Positions 11,604-31,342 of a stretch of 64,000 bases of DNA are shown in pieces; position 1 is the first letter of the stretch; each line of letters begins with the position of its first letter. The notes beneath the pieces were generated by a model that saw only the letters and a list, made by a program, of their open reading frames with translations, did no database searches and was not told the origin of the DNA. Where the stretch lies: contig OZ022242.1 in the NCBI GenBank assembly GCA_963978895.1, forward strand, positions 19,632,477 through 19,696,476, read 5' to 3'. The position numbers were made by a program, and so were the translations under genes. Source of the DNA: Erpobdella octoculata (taxonomy: Eukaryota; Annelida; Clitellata; Hirudinida; Erpobdellidae).

Positions 11604-11962
11604 TTAAAATCCATCCATTCACCGTTTTTGTGAGGAAATGCAATTATTATTCACTTTTTATTGCAATAATAAAAAAATTATTCCGAGCCAAAAGCGTTTA
11701 ATTTGTCATTTGGTTCTGTTTTAAAGTAGATTTGATGTTTTATGAGGAGTCATGTAAAATCTAATTTAATTATTTTTGTACAAATTTAACATTAAGTATT
11801 CTTTAAATTATTCAATCGTCAGGCTGGAGATGTTGGCAAAAGTAAATCCAAATATTTAAAATATTGTGTTTAAAAGTAGAGATGAAACTAAAAACAGCCG
11901 TGTTGCCGTGAGTTAGTTAGAATTAGAATAATTAGAACTTATCAGTAGTATAGTGAATAAAG

Positions 11963-14900
11963 ATGATAAACAGTTTATTTATTGTCAACAACTCAGGGTA
12001 GTTATTTATTTTTAATAGTTTGATTTGTTTTCGTTGAATAGCTATTTTATTCGTTAGTCGTTTAAAAGTTTAAAAAGATTTTCAGGTTCAGGCCAGTGGC
12101 CAGTGGGTGGATATTTAATAGTAGTAGTATAGTATAGAGTATAGTTAGTTGAGATGCAGTATGTTTGAAATAATCTTATATTTAAATGTAATGCGGTGCC
12201 ATAGTGCTTATTGCTTATATAAAAATTTAAATTTGAATACTCTACCTTCTACCTACTACAAAATAACTACATAATCACTTTTATTTTCTCTTACTAAATA
12301 TCTTAATTTGTAATTGTTGCATTGCAAGTGATGTGTTTTTGGAAAAGCACTGGAAAAGTGTTGTTCATCGCTCAATATGTGACTATTTCTTTGAAGCTCA
12401 AGGCAAAGTAGGTTTTTAAATCCTTATGACTTGATTTTAATATGATAATCATGAAAATTTAGAATGGTTTTATTGATATTTAATTGTTTTCAAATAATAA
12501 ATTATTTATTTTGTATACTTATTATAGTTATTAACAAATGAATTTAACAATTTTTTAGGCAGCAGGTCCAGATGACGTTCCACCAGTGTTAGCAACTCCT
12601 CATCACTACCTTATCAACATTTACCGTAATCAAATCTATTTCATAGCTGTGGTTTTGACAGAAGGTTGGAATCTTGTCTAAAAAAATTTTTTGTAATAAA
12701 ATTTTTCAGTGCAAATAAACTAGTATTTGACTATTTTAAATTTAAGTTTAATCTGATTTTGACATCATTAATATCAGAAATATTCTCATTTTATATAGAA
12801 TGAATCTTCTATCTTTTAAAGGTTTACAAGTACAAAAGTTAATAAATTAATTGAAATTCATTTTTAGTGCCCCCCTTGTTTGTTATCGAGTTTCTCCACA
12901 GAGTGGTCAGCACATTTGAAGATTATTTTGCTGAATGCACTGAGTCGACTATCAAAGACAATTATGTCATTGTTTATGAAGTAGGTCATATAAATTATAT
13001 ATATATACATATATTAGGTGACAGTTAATATGATCACTGATTGTTAGAGTCAGCCACATTATTGAATCAATTAGGTAAAGAATTCAAATCTATTAGAATT
13101 AATTTTCACTGGACAAATGTGACCACAATAACTGGCTTCTAATTCATATATATTTAGGAATGGATTTAATAACTATTCAACTGGAACCACATATCTATCT
13201 TATCAACATTTGTTTAAACGATTTAATTCAGCTTCTTGATGAGATGCTAGACAATGGATTCCCACTGGCTACAGAATCAAATGTCTTGAAAGAACTCATC
13301 AGACCTCCAAATCTTTTCCGAACAATTACTGACACAGTAACTGGAAAATCAACAAAGTCAGTGAAATTTGTGTTCTTTCGATGTCGATGGCTTGCTTGTT
13401 TGATTGTTTCTCTTTTATCTTTACGTAATAAAAGGTTAATTTTAAGATTACGTTAACTCCAAGCATAATGAATACTCAGAATAACAAATGTTAAGTTAAA
13501 ATGACAAGCACAGGAAGTGGCAACTTGCGTAGAAAATAATAAGCTGCATCAGCACTAAAAAAAAATCAAAATTGGCAAGCTCAAATACGATTTCTTATGC
13601 TGGATTTTAAAAGTCTGAAAGGGAAGACAAATTGGTTCCCTTCTTGTAGATTTATTGATTTTTGCTTCATATGAAAATGTGGTTTTGAACATTAAACATA
13701 ACGTATGCAATTCTGGAACGGGTTATATTTATTTGTTATTTGAAGAACCTCTGTACTCTGTAGTAATAAATTGATTGAACTTCTTCAATTTTTCAGCATG
13801 AGTGACACACTTCCAACCGGTCAGCTGTCAAATGTTCCCTGGAGAAGAACTGGAGTGAAATATACAAACAACGAAGCTTATTTTGATGTCATTGAAGAAG
13901 TTGATGTGATCATCGACAAGTCCGGTTCAACAGTGTTTGCTGAGATTCAGGGATATGTAAGTAAATAAATTTAAATTAAATGGAAGCAGATATGAATGAA
14001 TTAGTAGTAAGTAAACAAATTAGAGTTTTGATAAATCTTAGTGAGTAATGGTAATTAATATAAGTGTATTAAAAGAGCATTGGGACAGAGTTGTCTCATT
14101 ATTCTGTACGAGAACCGTTAAAGTTATTTATTTGTGTACATTATTAACATTATAATACAATTGTACAATTTATCTGCATCTGAAAATCATAAAATAGAAA
14201 AGCAGTTTTAAATTTTTTTATATCTCTTCTCGTCTTTAATTAGGCTTGTATCGGGACAGAATAGTTTTGGACAAGAAATATTGGTGTAGTTTACACAATA
14301 TTTATTTTGATGGTTTCTTGATGAATTGAATGAATAAATTTCAGATTGATTGCTTGATAAAGTTGAGTGGCATGCCAGATCTCACCCTCTCTTTTATCAA
14401 CCCTCGTCTCCTCGATGATGTCAGTTTCCACCCGTGCATCAGATTCAAGAGATGGGAGGTTCGTTGTATTGTTTTGTGAAAAATAAATTAGTTGAATTAC
14501 ATAATATAATTATATTATGGTCAGAGGATATAATGTTATTTGATTTTGTAAAATTATTGGAATTTGCAGAATGAAAAGATTCTTTCTTTTGTTCCTCCCG
14601 ATGGAAGTTTTAGACTTATATCTTATCACATTGGTTCTCAAAAGTTGGTTTTTTGATGCAATGAATAAATTCAATTGTTACATTATAATGATAGTAACTT
14701 ATTTATACTTACTCAGTTTGAAGTTCAAATAAGTTGCATTTCTGTTTTGATGGTCAAATTTCAATTTATACTTTTAAAAAAGTAAATGTTTAAAATATTC
14801 ATTGAACTAATAGTGTATGAAAAATTTGCAGTTTGGTGGCAATACCTATTTATATAAAGCACAGTATCTGTATAAGGGAAGGTTCAGCAGGCAGACTTGA

Positions 14901-16490
14901 TATCACTATTGGACCAAAGCAGACCATGGGCAAAACAGTTGGTATTCAGAATAGTTTGAATTAATTTTTCTCTATTTACAATTTGTAATTACTATTATAT
15001 TTTAGGTTGAGAATGTTATGGTGGAGATACCGTTTCCAAAGTCTGTTCTAAATGCAACGCTAACAGTAACACAAGGAAAATACACATTTGATCCTGTGTC
15101 TAAGGTTCTCACGTGGGATGTGGGGAAGATTGATCCAAATAAATTACCAAACATCAAAGGAAATGTGAGTGTCAGATGAATATATAATTTTGTTTTAATA
15201 GATATGTCAAATAAGTTTTACATTATAATGACCAAACAAATTTAATTTAATTTTTTTATCAATATTACAAGACTTACTAAAACAACCTTATTTTATCCCT
15301 CAACTCAGCACCCACAACATTTTAGTGCATATAATGCTCACTAATATATAATGTGTGTGGATTGTAGCTCACATTTTTCAGTGATATAACAATTGCGCTT
15401 TTTTTGAGTCCAAACTGCAGTATGCATCTTATAAAATAATAACCTTTTAATTAGCTATCATCATGTTTTGAATGTATTTAAAACATCTTTATGTTTTGTT
15501 TGTATATACTTAAGTGGTCTGTATAAGTTTTTTTAAAATGTTAATGTAAGAATCAATGAATCTTCTTTCAGATAATCTTACAGGCAGGTAGTCCTCCTCC
15601 TGAATCCAATCCTACAATATCAGTCAGTAATTCATTATTTAATATTAGTCGGTAATTTATTATACAATATCAGTCAGTAATTCATTATTTAATATTAGTT
15701 GGTACTTTATTATACAATATCAGTCAGTAATTTATTATTTATTAACAGTCAGTAATTTATTATCAGTCAGTAATGTATTAATTAATATCAGTCTGTAATT
15801 TATTATCAGTCAGTAATGTAATTTTTAATATCAGTCTGTAATTTATTATTTATTATCAGTCAGTAATTTATTATTTAATATCAGTCAGTAATTTATTGTT
15901 TAATATCAGTCAGTATATTATTTTATATCAGTCAGTAACTTATTATTTAAATAGCAAAATTGAATCTGATCATTATATTTAATCATTCATTATATCTTTA
16001 TTTCAACTTGTATTTAATCATTATATCTTTATTTCAATTTATATTTAATCATTCATTATATCTTTATTTCAATTTATATTTAACTAGCGGAGGTACCCGG
16101 CGTTGCCCGGGGTTTTTAAAGGTTTTTTTAATGCTTGTCTCTCTCGCTCCCGTTTCCTTCCCCGTTTGTTTTCCCGCTCCCGGTCGCTTTCCCCTTCCTG
16201 CTTGCTCTCCCGTTTTCGGTCGGTTTTTCCTCCCGGTCGCTTTCCCGTTCCCGGTCGGTTTTTTGCTCCAGGCCGTTTTTTCGCTCCCAGACGCTTTCCC
16301 GTTTCCGGTTTTTTCCTGCTCCCGGTCGATTTCCCGTTCCAGGTTGCTTTCCCGCTCCCGGTCACTTTTCCTCTCTCGGTCGCTTTTCCGCTCCCGGTTG
16401 CTTTCCCGTTCCCGGTCGCTTTCTCGGTCGCGTTCTCTTTCCCGCTCGATCTTTCGCTCTCAGTTGGCTTCCCGTTTCCGCTCATTTATG

Positions 16491-16551
<61 letters not shown>

Positions 16552-17202
16552 CCCCGCTCGCTCACCCGCTCCACTCCGCTCATTTTGAGACGGATTTCAA
16601 ATTTTTTTCTCTATATTTGATTCCCCTTGACTCTCAAAGTTGTGTGAAAATTTAATTACGATCGGATGAATGGTGTAGCAATGCATAAAGGACATACATA
16701 CATATTGCCCGGGGTTTTTAGAGGTTTACCTAATGCGTTTCTTTTTCGCTCCCGTTTCCTTCCCGCTTGCGCTCCCGCTCCAGGTCATTATCCTATCCCT
16801 GTCGCTTTCCCGCTCATTTTTTTGCTCTCAGTTCCCCCCACCCTAGATCCGATTCTACATACATACATACATACATACATACATACATAGATACATACAT
16901 ACATACACACATACATAGATACATACACACATACATACATACATACATGCACACATACATACATACATACATAGATACATACACACTCCCGCTCGTTATC
17001 CGTTCCCTGTCGCTTTCCCGCTCATTCTTTCGCTCTCAGTTGCCCCCCCCCCTAGATGCGATTCTACATACATATATACATACATACATACTTTGAATGA
17101 GCATTTAGTGCCGAAATATTGTAAAAAACACATACATACATACATACATACATACATACATAAACACAGACACACATACATGCACATACACACATACATA
17201 CG

Positions 17203-17277
<75 letters not shown>

Positions 17278-17857
17278 CCCGCTCGCTCACCCGCTCCGCT
17301 CATTTTGTGACGGATTTCAAACTTTTTTTTCTCTATATTTTATTCCCCTTGACTCTCAAGGTTGTGTGAAAATTTCATTACGATCGGATGAATGGTGTAG
17401 CAATGCATTAAGGACATGAATATATACATATATACAAACATTCATTTTTATATATATAGATCATTTGTTATATCTTTATTTAAACTTATATTTAATCGTT
17501 CATTATATCTTTATTTCAATTTATCCTTACTCAGGTCAATTTTTCCATAAGTCAATTAGCAGTGTCTGGGATAAAAGTGAATAGATTGGATATGTATGGA
17601 GAGGTTGAGATTGACTTTTTTTAATAAAATTGTTTTATTTATGATGAATTCTTTTATTTCTTAAATTTTATCTTTTTAAAATTTACTCTATTTCTTATGT
17701 TTCATTTTAATAGAAATTATTTATTTGAAACAAATTAATCTTCAGCAGTTTCTTCATTACATGTCAATAATTCAAATTTTACAAAAAGCAGAAATACAAG
17801 CCGTTCAAAGGTGTCAAGTACGTCACTAAAGCTGGAAAGTTCCAAGTTAGGACATGA
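11963..17857 (+). CDS. AP3M: AP-3 complex subunit mu, 13 coding exons
   Basis: Medium subunit of the AP-3 adaptor, which sorts tyrosine-motif cargo at endosomes toward lysosome-related organelles. Exons, each with AG/GT borders and continuous frame: 11963-11997, 12329-12407, 12559-12664, 12868-12980, 13232-13356, 13797-13956, 14345-14458, 14570-14643, 14832-14937, 15006-15164, 15572-15622, 17535-17603, 17792-17857. The joined frame is 418 codons plus TGA, the same length as human AP3M1 as I recall it. Residues about 1-140 are the longin-like domain (FLEKHWKSVV near 15). About 170-418 are the mu homology domain (DTLPTGQLSNVPWRR, NNEAYFDV, DVSFHPCIRFKRWE, VSGIKVNRLDMYGE). The 35-bp first exon was found by requiring a phase-2 GG donor to complete GGT before GATGTG. 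Intron 11 is 1.9 kb and full of repeats. The short 3' UTR carries AATAAA at 18133. Confidence 0.95.
15620..15953 (+). repeat. Minisatellite seeded on the AP3M exon 11 splice donor
   Basis: An imperfect array of about 25-bp units of the form ATATCAGTCAGTAATTTATT, starting with the last bases of exon 11. Ten copies of CAGTCAGT and two of CAGTCTGT can be counted. The first GTCAGT (15623) is the exon 11 donor, so each unit reproduces a donor-like site. Confidence 0.85.
15960..16084 (+). repeat. Second minisatellite, split by a family A insertion
   Basis: Three units of the type TTTAATCATTCATTATATC plus TTTATTTCAATTTATA. More units (TTTAATCGTTCATTATATC) resume at about 17462-17525, after the family A insertion, showing the array predates it. 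Confidence 0.7.
16085..17461 (+). mobile_element. Family A repeat cluster in AP3M intron 11
   Basis: It starts ACTAGCGGAGGTACCCGG with the hairpin-forming CCCGGCGTTGCCCGGG. Next comes a tract of the 18-bp unit CGGTCGCTTTCCCGCTCC (about 16140-16470), then (TA)n (16497-16549), and a 3' module (16551-16690) containing TTCCCCTTGACTCTCAAAG and GATCGGATGAATGGTGTAGC. A second truncated 5' part follows at 16706-16850, then (CATA)n (16858-16985), a duplicated interior, (CATA)n and (TA)n (17207-17275). A second 3' module (17276-17461) ends TTTTATATATATAGAT. At least two copies are therefore nested. No coding capacity is evident; open frames here are products of the 18-bp unit. Confidence 0.7.
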
Positions 17858-18455
17858 TATTGAGACAACATCTCGTTATCCTGCTGATATAGCTCTTAAA
17901 TTATTTTCTTCTGGAAATTTGTTGTGGAGAAATTCATTTAAGCATTTATTTTTAAATTTCCTGTATGGCAAACTGTATGATGGTATCTTATTACATTATC
18001 TGGTTATAATTTGTTAGTTCCTATGTAGAGTTATTACTTGCATTTCTAAAACATTTTTTGATCTGAATGTTCATTCATTACATACAATTCAATATAATTG
18101 GGAAACTGCATCATTCCGGGTGTATAATCGTTAATAAATGTCAGCAATTGTTTATTCTTGATTTGTTCTAACTCTTATGATATGTATTAAATTTTTCAAT
18201 TGTGTAATAAGTGTTTATTTTTCTTGGAAGTAGATTAAAATGAAATTCTAGAAATTTTGTTGGCTTTTATTTTAACACAAAAATTGAAACTTTCAAGTTT
18301 AAAACTGTAGACAAATATGCTCTTTTTTATTTAAACATTCAACTAAATTATCCCATTACAATTCCAATCAATGCATCATATTAACAAAAACTAAGACAAA
18401 AACAATGGCATGTTTCATCTGTTCAGAACAACTTATCATCCAGAATGGTTGCTTT
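17858..18455. other. Convergent 3' intergenic region between AP3M and OSTC
   Basis: 598 bp separate the AP3M TGA from the OSTC TGA. Candidate poly(A) signals are AATAAA at 18133-18138 for AP3M and TTTATT (AATAAA on the minus strand) at 18326-18331 and near 18264 for OSTC. Nothing else is seen, and the two 3' UTRs may overlap. Confidence 0.6.
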
Positions 18456-21400
18456 TCAGCCTGACAGGTATCCCCTGGTAATTAGATCATGCTTACGTTA
18501 TGGGTATTATTTTTTTTAAACATCTAAGAAAAATGATAAAATCTTGGCAATAACTTCATAGAATCTAAAAAAAAAACTTCACATGAGATAGTTTATTATA
18601 AATAGAGATTTGTTTTTCTTCGAGCTCACTAAATATAATTAATTAATAAACAGTTAAAATTGTTTAAAATACTTACGGGAGTTTCATGCGCATGAAGACT
18701 CTACACATGAAGAAAGAAACAAGTATGGAGATGAAGGCAATAGAAAGAAGAAGGATTCTATTGAGACGTGGCATGGTAGGCTTGTTTGTCTGATCGAGGA
18801 CAACAAATCCCAGGCCACCGAGTGTAAAGAGGAAGCTCGATGCCAGTCCTTCCATTATGTACTGGCCATTTACTCTGTACTGCATGAATGCTACCTGTAG
18901 ACATAGTATAAAAAAATCTTATAATTTATCCAAACATTCCAGAAGCGAGGATTTATAATAATAATACTGGTTAAAGTATAAATCTTGAATACTAATGTTT
19001 CTAAAAGTCCCTAAAAAATGTATAATCCAAAATGTAACAAATAATGCATACCATAGATAATGCATATGCACTAATGCTTACAATTTAAACTAACCACTAA
19101 CTATTTTTTAATAAATCTTTTTGATAATGTGTACTTTTTCAATTTTCCACTTAAATATTTTACAATGTTTCAGAATAAATGTATAAGACCTTTTTCATGC
19201 CATTTGCATAATGCACTTACAGAAATCAAGTCATCTAATTTTACTGATCAATGTCTGCCTGTTTTAAGCGATTGCTTATGAACACATTGTCTTCTTTGAA
19301 AAAGCCTAAACTATAATATTCTACGCTGGTTGAGCGGCTGTTTTCATATTCAGGGATGGTGCTCAACAAAAAAAGAGCAAGTTTGACTGATGAACATTTT
19401 CATCAGCAATTACTATTAAAGGCAAACAATGAACTTGTTTTGGGATTTGCTTGTGAAAAAACATTTTATTTTTCTATTTATATCAGAATATTTGTGTCGA
19501 CTAAATTGTATTTGTATTTTAAATAAAAGTATTTTGAAATACATATTTTGTATTTTTAAGCTCTTGAAGAAGTATGTGGTATTTTAATATTTTTAATACT
19601 TTTCTAAAGTATTTTAGTATTTTAAATACCTTGAGGCCCGTATTTTGCATTCATCGTAAGTCAAACAGTATTTTTATGACAGGTGTACCACATAAGAAAT
19701 CAGTGGTAATGTATTTTAATGCATATAATGCCCACTCAAAAAGGTCTAAAGAGGTTATAAAAACTAATGAGGATTTATAAATAAACAAAATTGAACTAAT
19801 AAAATTTATTTAAATTACTATTGAGATTAAATTTTACATGTCTGCATTTCCTGATTTGTAGAGCCACATGCTTTATTATTACCTTTTCAGAAATGCCAGG
19901 ATGAGCATTATATGCATGAAAATACAGTATATTCAAGAAAACCTTAACATTCCTCCCAGTGACCTCCTTGAAAAATTGTTTCATGCATAATGTAATAATG
20001 GTTGTCTATTCCCTACATTACATTTACAAACAAAACGACCCCTAATTAACATTACTTGAGCAGGATTTATACTCTAATATTTATGTTAAAATACAGAGAG
20101 AGAGAGACAAAGAGAAAGAAACACGAGAAGAAAACTTGTAAGAACTCCGGGCAACCCTGCTAGTGTTGATATACAAACTTACAGGCTTGGAATTTCCTCG
20201 TTCATCTGTAGTTGACCCAATGCTCGGAGGTTCAACAATCACATCATAAATTATACCTGAAAAATATATCATACTAAATATTATTAAAACAGAATTATTA
20301 AAATGCTTAACAAACTAAAAAATATATATTTGTCTATACTGACAAAAATATAACACATATAATTTGCAGCAAAAAATGATTCTACTAAAAACTACAGGTT
20401 TTAGTTTTTCGGCTGTCTCTAGCGGTATAGCAATAAGGCATTTGCCTGTAGACCTGACAGTCGATGGTTCAAATCTCGCCATCGTCATCAGCTTCTCCAT
20501 TTTTCTGTTACAAAGCTTCCTCCGAACATTTTATTTTGGCATTTCAATTATTGCATTTTAACTTTACTTAGCTTTAATATTAAACTGCATTTAAATTTTA
20601 ACTGAAAATTACTTCAATTTTAATTTATAGAAAATAGCAAAATTAATTTATTTTCCTAAAGTTGAAAATTAGCACAAACACAACTAGAGCTCTAAAACTT
20701 CTATAATTCTTGAGTAAACGTTCACACAAGCCGAAGTTCTCTTTAAACTCAATGAAATAGTATATAGTATAACTATTCTTTGTTTGTTCCATCTTCAATA
20801 AACTTTTATAATCACTGGGTCACGCACGCAATTTCGACCCCCACAGCCATGTCATTTTTCTTTTTAAACTCAACTTTTATTTGTATCATACTTTAATTAA
20901 TATATTTTGGTAAAGTTTCACATTAACAGTAATCTATTTCTAAAATCGGCAAAGTAATACAATCTCAGGATTGGCGTAGCATGTTCCCATTATAACAACT
21001 TTTTATTGAAATAAAGCAAAAAATTTTTTATTAAAATATTAGCTAAGTTGATGACTTTGTGTTAACCAAGAGGCAAGCAATAAACGTATGCTGTGCTAGA
21101 CGTTAAAATAATTATTTTGATAATTTAGAATTTTTTATTAAAATAAATTTACATTAAAAACTATTTCGTAGTTCATTATTTAAATTCAGTTGTATCCTCA
21201 GTGAACCTTGTCACTCATATCTGCAATTTAAATAGTTCATTGGAGGGTTCTATTTATGGCACTTGTGCATAAGTGCGGGCACCGGGTAGGGTTAGGGATC
21301 TTTGTTACGAGCCGTGTGTCAACAAATTGGCGGTGCCCGCTACCCAGTGCCTGCACTTATGCCCAAGCGACCTATTTATTGCTTCTGAAAGTTCACAAAT

Positions 21401-21866
21401 TTACGAAGAGCGTTGTTTTTGTGCTAATCATGATAGAATTTATTTTCTTATGCAAGTGTAGCCTCATTTTTTGCTTTTCCGCTTTTTCTAAGCGGAAAAA
21501 AGATGCGCCTTTAATGTGAAACTTTACCATACATCTTATCATTTAAAATTTAAATTAAATTAAACCATTTTTCTTAAATTATTTGTATTGGTATACTAAG
21601 TTTATAACTTGTAGTTACTTTTCATCGTGTTTATAGCTGAGGTTGTATAACTCCGCCGATTCTTAAAAGCAGCTACCACTTTTGTGAACGTTTACCTCTT
21701 TCTGATATTAATAAAAAAAAAACATACCTCCGGTGACAAGAAAATATGAGACCAGAACCAAGGAAAACACAAACATAGCAGAGGGCATGTGCAGCCAGGA
21801 CGGCCGTTTTATTTTCAAATTTGGACATTCCAAAACTGTAAATGGTATGCTGTACAGACCTTCCAT
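18456..21866 (-). CDS. OSTC: Oligosaccharyltransferase complex subunit OSTC, 4 exons
   Basis: A small ER membrane subunit that links the STT3A-type oligosaccharyltransferase to the translocon for co-translational N-glycosylation. Minus-strand exons: 21728-21866, 20183-20256, 18677-18894, 18456-18474. The joined frame is 149 codons plus TGA, the length known for animal OSTC. It starts with a Met-Glu segment and [20 protein letters not shown]. It then carries [35 protein letters not shown] and [13 protein letters not shown] at the C-terminus. Three hydrophobic segments lie at about 31-50, 84-104 and 117-138, matching the family. The last exon holds only six codons plus a base and was identified from the expected PGY end after a strong acceptor. 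Intron 1 (20257-21727) and intron 2 (18895-20182) contain SINE and hAT fragments. Confidence 0.95.
19330..19650 (+). pseudogene. hAT transposase C-terminal fragment and terminal region in OSTC intron 2
   Basis: The plus strand reads [20 protein letters not shown], then [14 protein letters not shown], the hAT dimerisation motif. After it come about 150 bp of AAGTATTTTGAAATAC-like subterminal repeats (19510-19640). It is antisense to OSTC and 5' truncated. It is a different subfamily from the relic at 9650. Confidence 0.75.
20405..20515 (+). repeat. tRNA-derived SINE fragment in OSTC intron 1
   Basis: Carries a tRNA-like A box (TAGCGGTATAGCAATAAGG) and a B box (GGTTCAAATCTC) at the expected spacing, and shares the arrangement TTTGCCTGTAGACCTGA with the copy at 56690-56800. 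It cannot fold as a proper tRNA, so it is a SINE head rather than a tRNA gene. Confidence 0.65.
21267..21362. repeat. 23-bp inverted repeat, hairpin in OSTC intron 1
   Basis: GCATAAGTGCGGGCACCGGG at 21267 is repeated in inverted form at 21340-21362 with two mismatches, around a loop of about 50 bp. GC-rich arms in AT-rich DNA suggest a small foldback or MITE relic. Confidence 0.6.
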
Positions 21867-22211
21867 CACTTCACTTTTCGAGTTGAGAAAAAGTGTTAAA
21901 CGTCAGCAAACAACACCTTACCCCGATGTGCTTCCGATCTTTAAAATACAGCAAAAGTGAATTGGCTAAAACAGTTTGAAAAAAAGTTTAAAAACATTTA
22001 TATTTATATATAGTTATTTAAAAAAAATAATTCAATTACATAATAACAAAGTTTATAATTTTTGTTTTATTAATTTTAACTAAATAACGTCTATGCTATG
22101 AATAAAACATCGCTCGCTCTATCGCATGTTTACATATGCTGCATCTGTGTTAATGTTAATCTGTTAATGTCTTAATATCAATTCGATTGTTTGATAAAGT
22201 TTTCTGAGAAA
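21867..22211. promoter_or_regulatory. Presumed bidirectional promoter of OSTC and RIOK2
   Basis: Only 345 bp separate the start codons of the divergent genes OSTC (minus) and RIOK2 (plus). No other gene fits, so both transcripts must start within or very near this interval unless a non-coding first exon lies outside. It is AT-rich with a GC-richer patch around 22110-22125 (ATCGCTCGCTCTATCGCATG). No confident TATA or factor site can be named. Confidence 0.6.
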
Positions 22212-29594
<7,383 letters not shown>

Positions 29595-31342
29595 CATGAT
29601 CCTTATTTTTATTATATTGATTTATTCAAAGAAATTCTGATTTAGGTGAATTTTAATTTCATTTGTTTTTGTTTTGTTTTTTTGTTCAAAAAGATCACTC
29701 ACAAAACTTTGTTTGTTAATTTTCGGGATGGGGTAGCGGGTGAACTACTCTGGTTTCGTTGAAATGATGTTCTCGATTTGTGACAAAGAGAGTGGTGTTC
29801 TATGATATGTGACGTCACATCAAAATAAATAGAAATATTAATATGTTCAGATTTTTCAAAGCTTGATTGCCAATTAGGTTGACTACAGCTAACAAAATCC
29901 GTTGCTGATGCACGTCGAATACAAAATCAGCATACTTGATCATGACTGGGGACTTGACGGAAGTAGTTTGACGGTTTTTTTTTTTACAAAGAAACAGTAT
30001 ATACTTTCTTTGAGCGTTAGACGATTTTCTACATATAATAGGTATATGAATCAGCTTGCATCGTCATGACTGGGTTCTGCAGGACACAAGCTAATTCCGT
30101 CGGTGTAGGTATGCTGTGATCTAAACTCAGTCTAATAGTTTAGAAAACCGCTGCGATTCATGTGATTGTTGAATCTTTCGTAAGCTCCGTGGTACGTGTA
30201 TCAATGAGTGCCAAGAATTACGCTCTTTTGAAGTTACTGTTGGGCAGTATTCCACCCTACAAAAATTGCATCGCTGGCATAAGGGGGAACCGCAGAATAC
30301 CCCCTAAATACGCAAGTGTTTTATAACTGTAAAAATAAAAAGCTTTAATAAACAACTAACAACTAGTGAATGGCTGTCAAAAAGATTTATTCATTTTATT
30401 ATTAAATTGTTTTTTCTCTTTAGGTAGGTATGGGAAAATATTATTCTTTTAGCTCTACTCTTAGGTGTAAACAATCTCCCCATCGCTCCCCTATGGATCA
30501 ACGCTGCTTTCTTAGCTTTTTTTTTATTAGCTTCATATAATATCGTGCATTTTTTATGATTCCTGTTGTTTGGTTTATACTATACATAAACGTTAAATAT
30601 ATTAACACCATAGTGATCATAGATGTCAATGATTAACACCAAATTGTACCTTGACCTGCGTACAAAAGTTTCGTCTTTGTAACTATATAATAATGAATGG
30701 CACAATAAGTGACACCTATACTCTATCGTATTAGATATTAGATTAGAGAGGAGTAGAGTAGTTCAGAGGGGTTCTTCAGCCTGCTGTCTTCTAAAGTTTT
30801 GGTTTTTTTTTCTCCTAAATTACTAACACCTAAAAATAAGAGATTTTTTTTATCAGTTTGGTTTGACTTTGGTACACAGGCACATCTTCGCGGACTTCGC
30901 ACACCGAAGTTCAAGAGGTCCTCGGTCGTCGTAGCTAGGGCAGATCTGTTTTCAACTTTTTGTGCGCGTCTCAGTATATCGTGTAAGCAAGTGTAAAGTA
31001 ATGTTTTGTTGAATTGTTTCTGTGCTTAAGTCAATCTCAGTAAAAAGTTTATAACTACAAATTTAAGTTGGAAATTAATATTCGTCAAGAAAGATTAACT
31101 TTGGACTTGATTACTTTAATTTTAATTTAACTAACTTTAACTTGATTATAAGAAAAAAATAGAAAACAACTAAAAAGCGAATTTGTATTGATGTAAATGA
31201 CATGCACATTTGTATGAAATGAATGTATGAATGAATGTTGGACAATATTTAAATCCTTAAACTGTTGCAACAGAACTCCATGATTGAATGACTAATTAGT
31301 GTATTATTTGCATAATTATTTGTCAACAGGGTTTAAGCAACA
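29595..31342. promoter_or_regulatory. RIOK2 3' region and sideroflexin upstream region
   Basis: A RIOK2 poly(A) signal candidate AATAAA is at 29824. No gene is recognised between. The sideroflexin ATG is preceded by an acceptor (CAACAG, 31324-31329), so at least one non-coding 5' exon must lie upstream. A plausible one ends at about 30980 (TATCGT then GTAAGC), after a GC-richer stretch at 30880-30960, but this is a guess. Confidence 0.45.

Noticed and set aside
15620..15953. Evenly spaced repeats resembling a CRISPR array
   Set aside because: Units are contiguous and imperfect without unique spacers, lie in a eukaryotic intron and derive from a splice donor.
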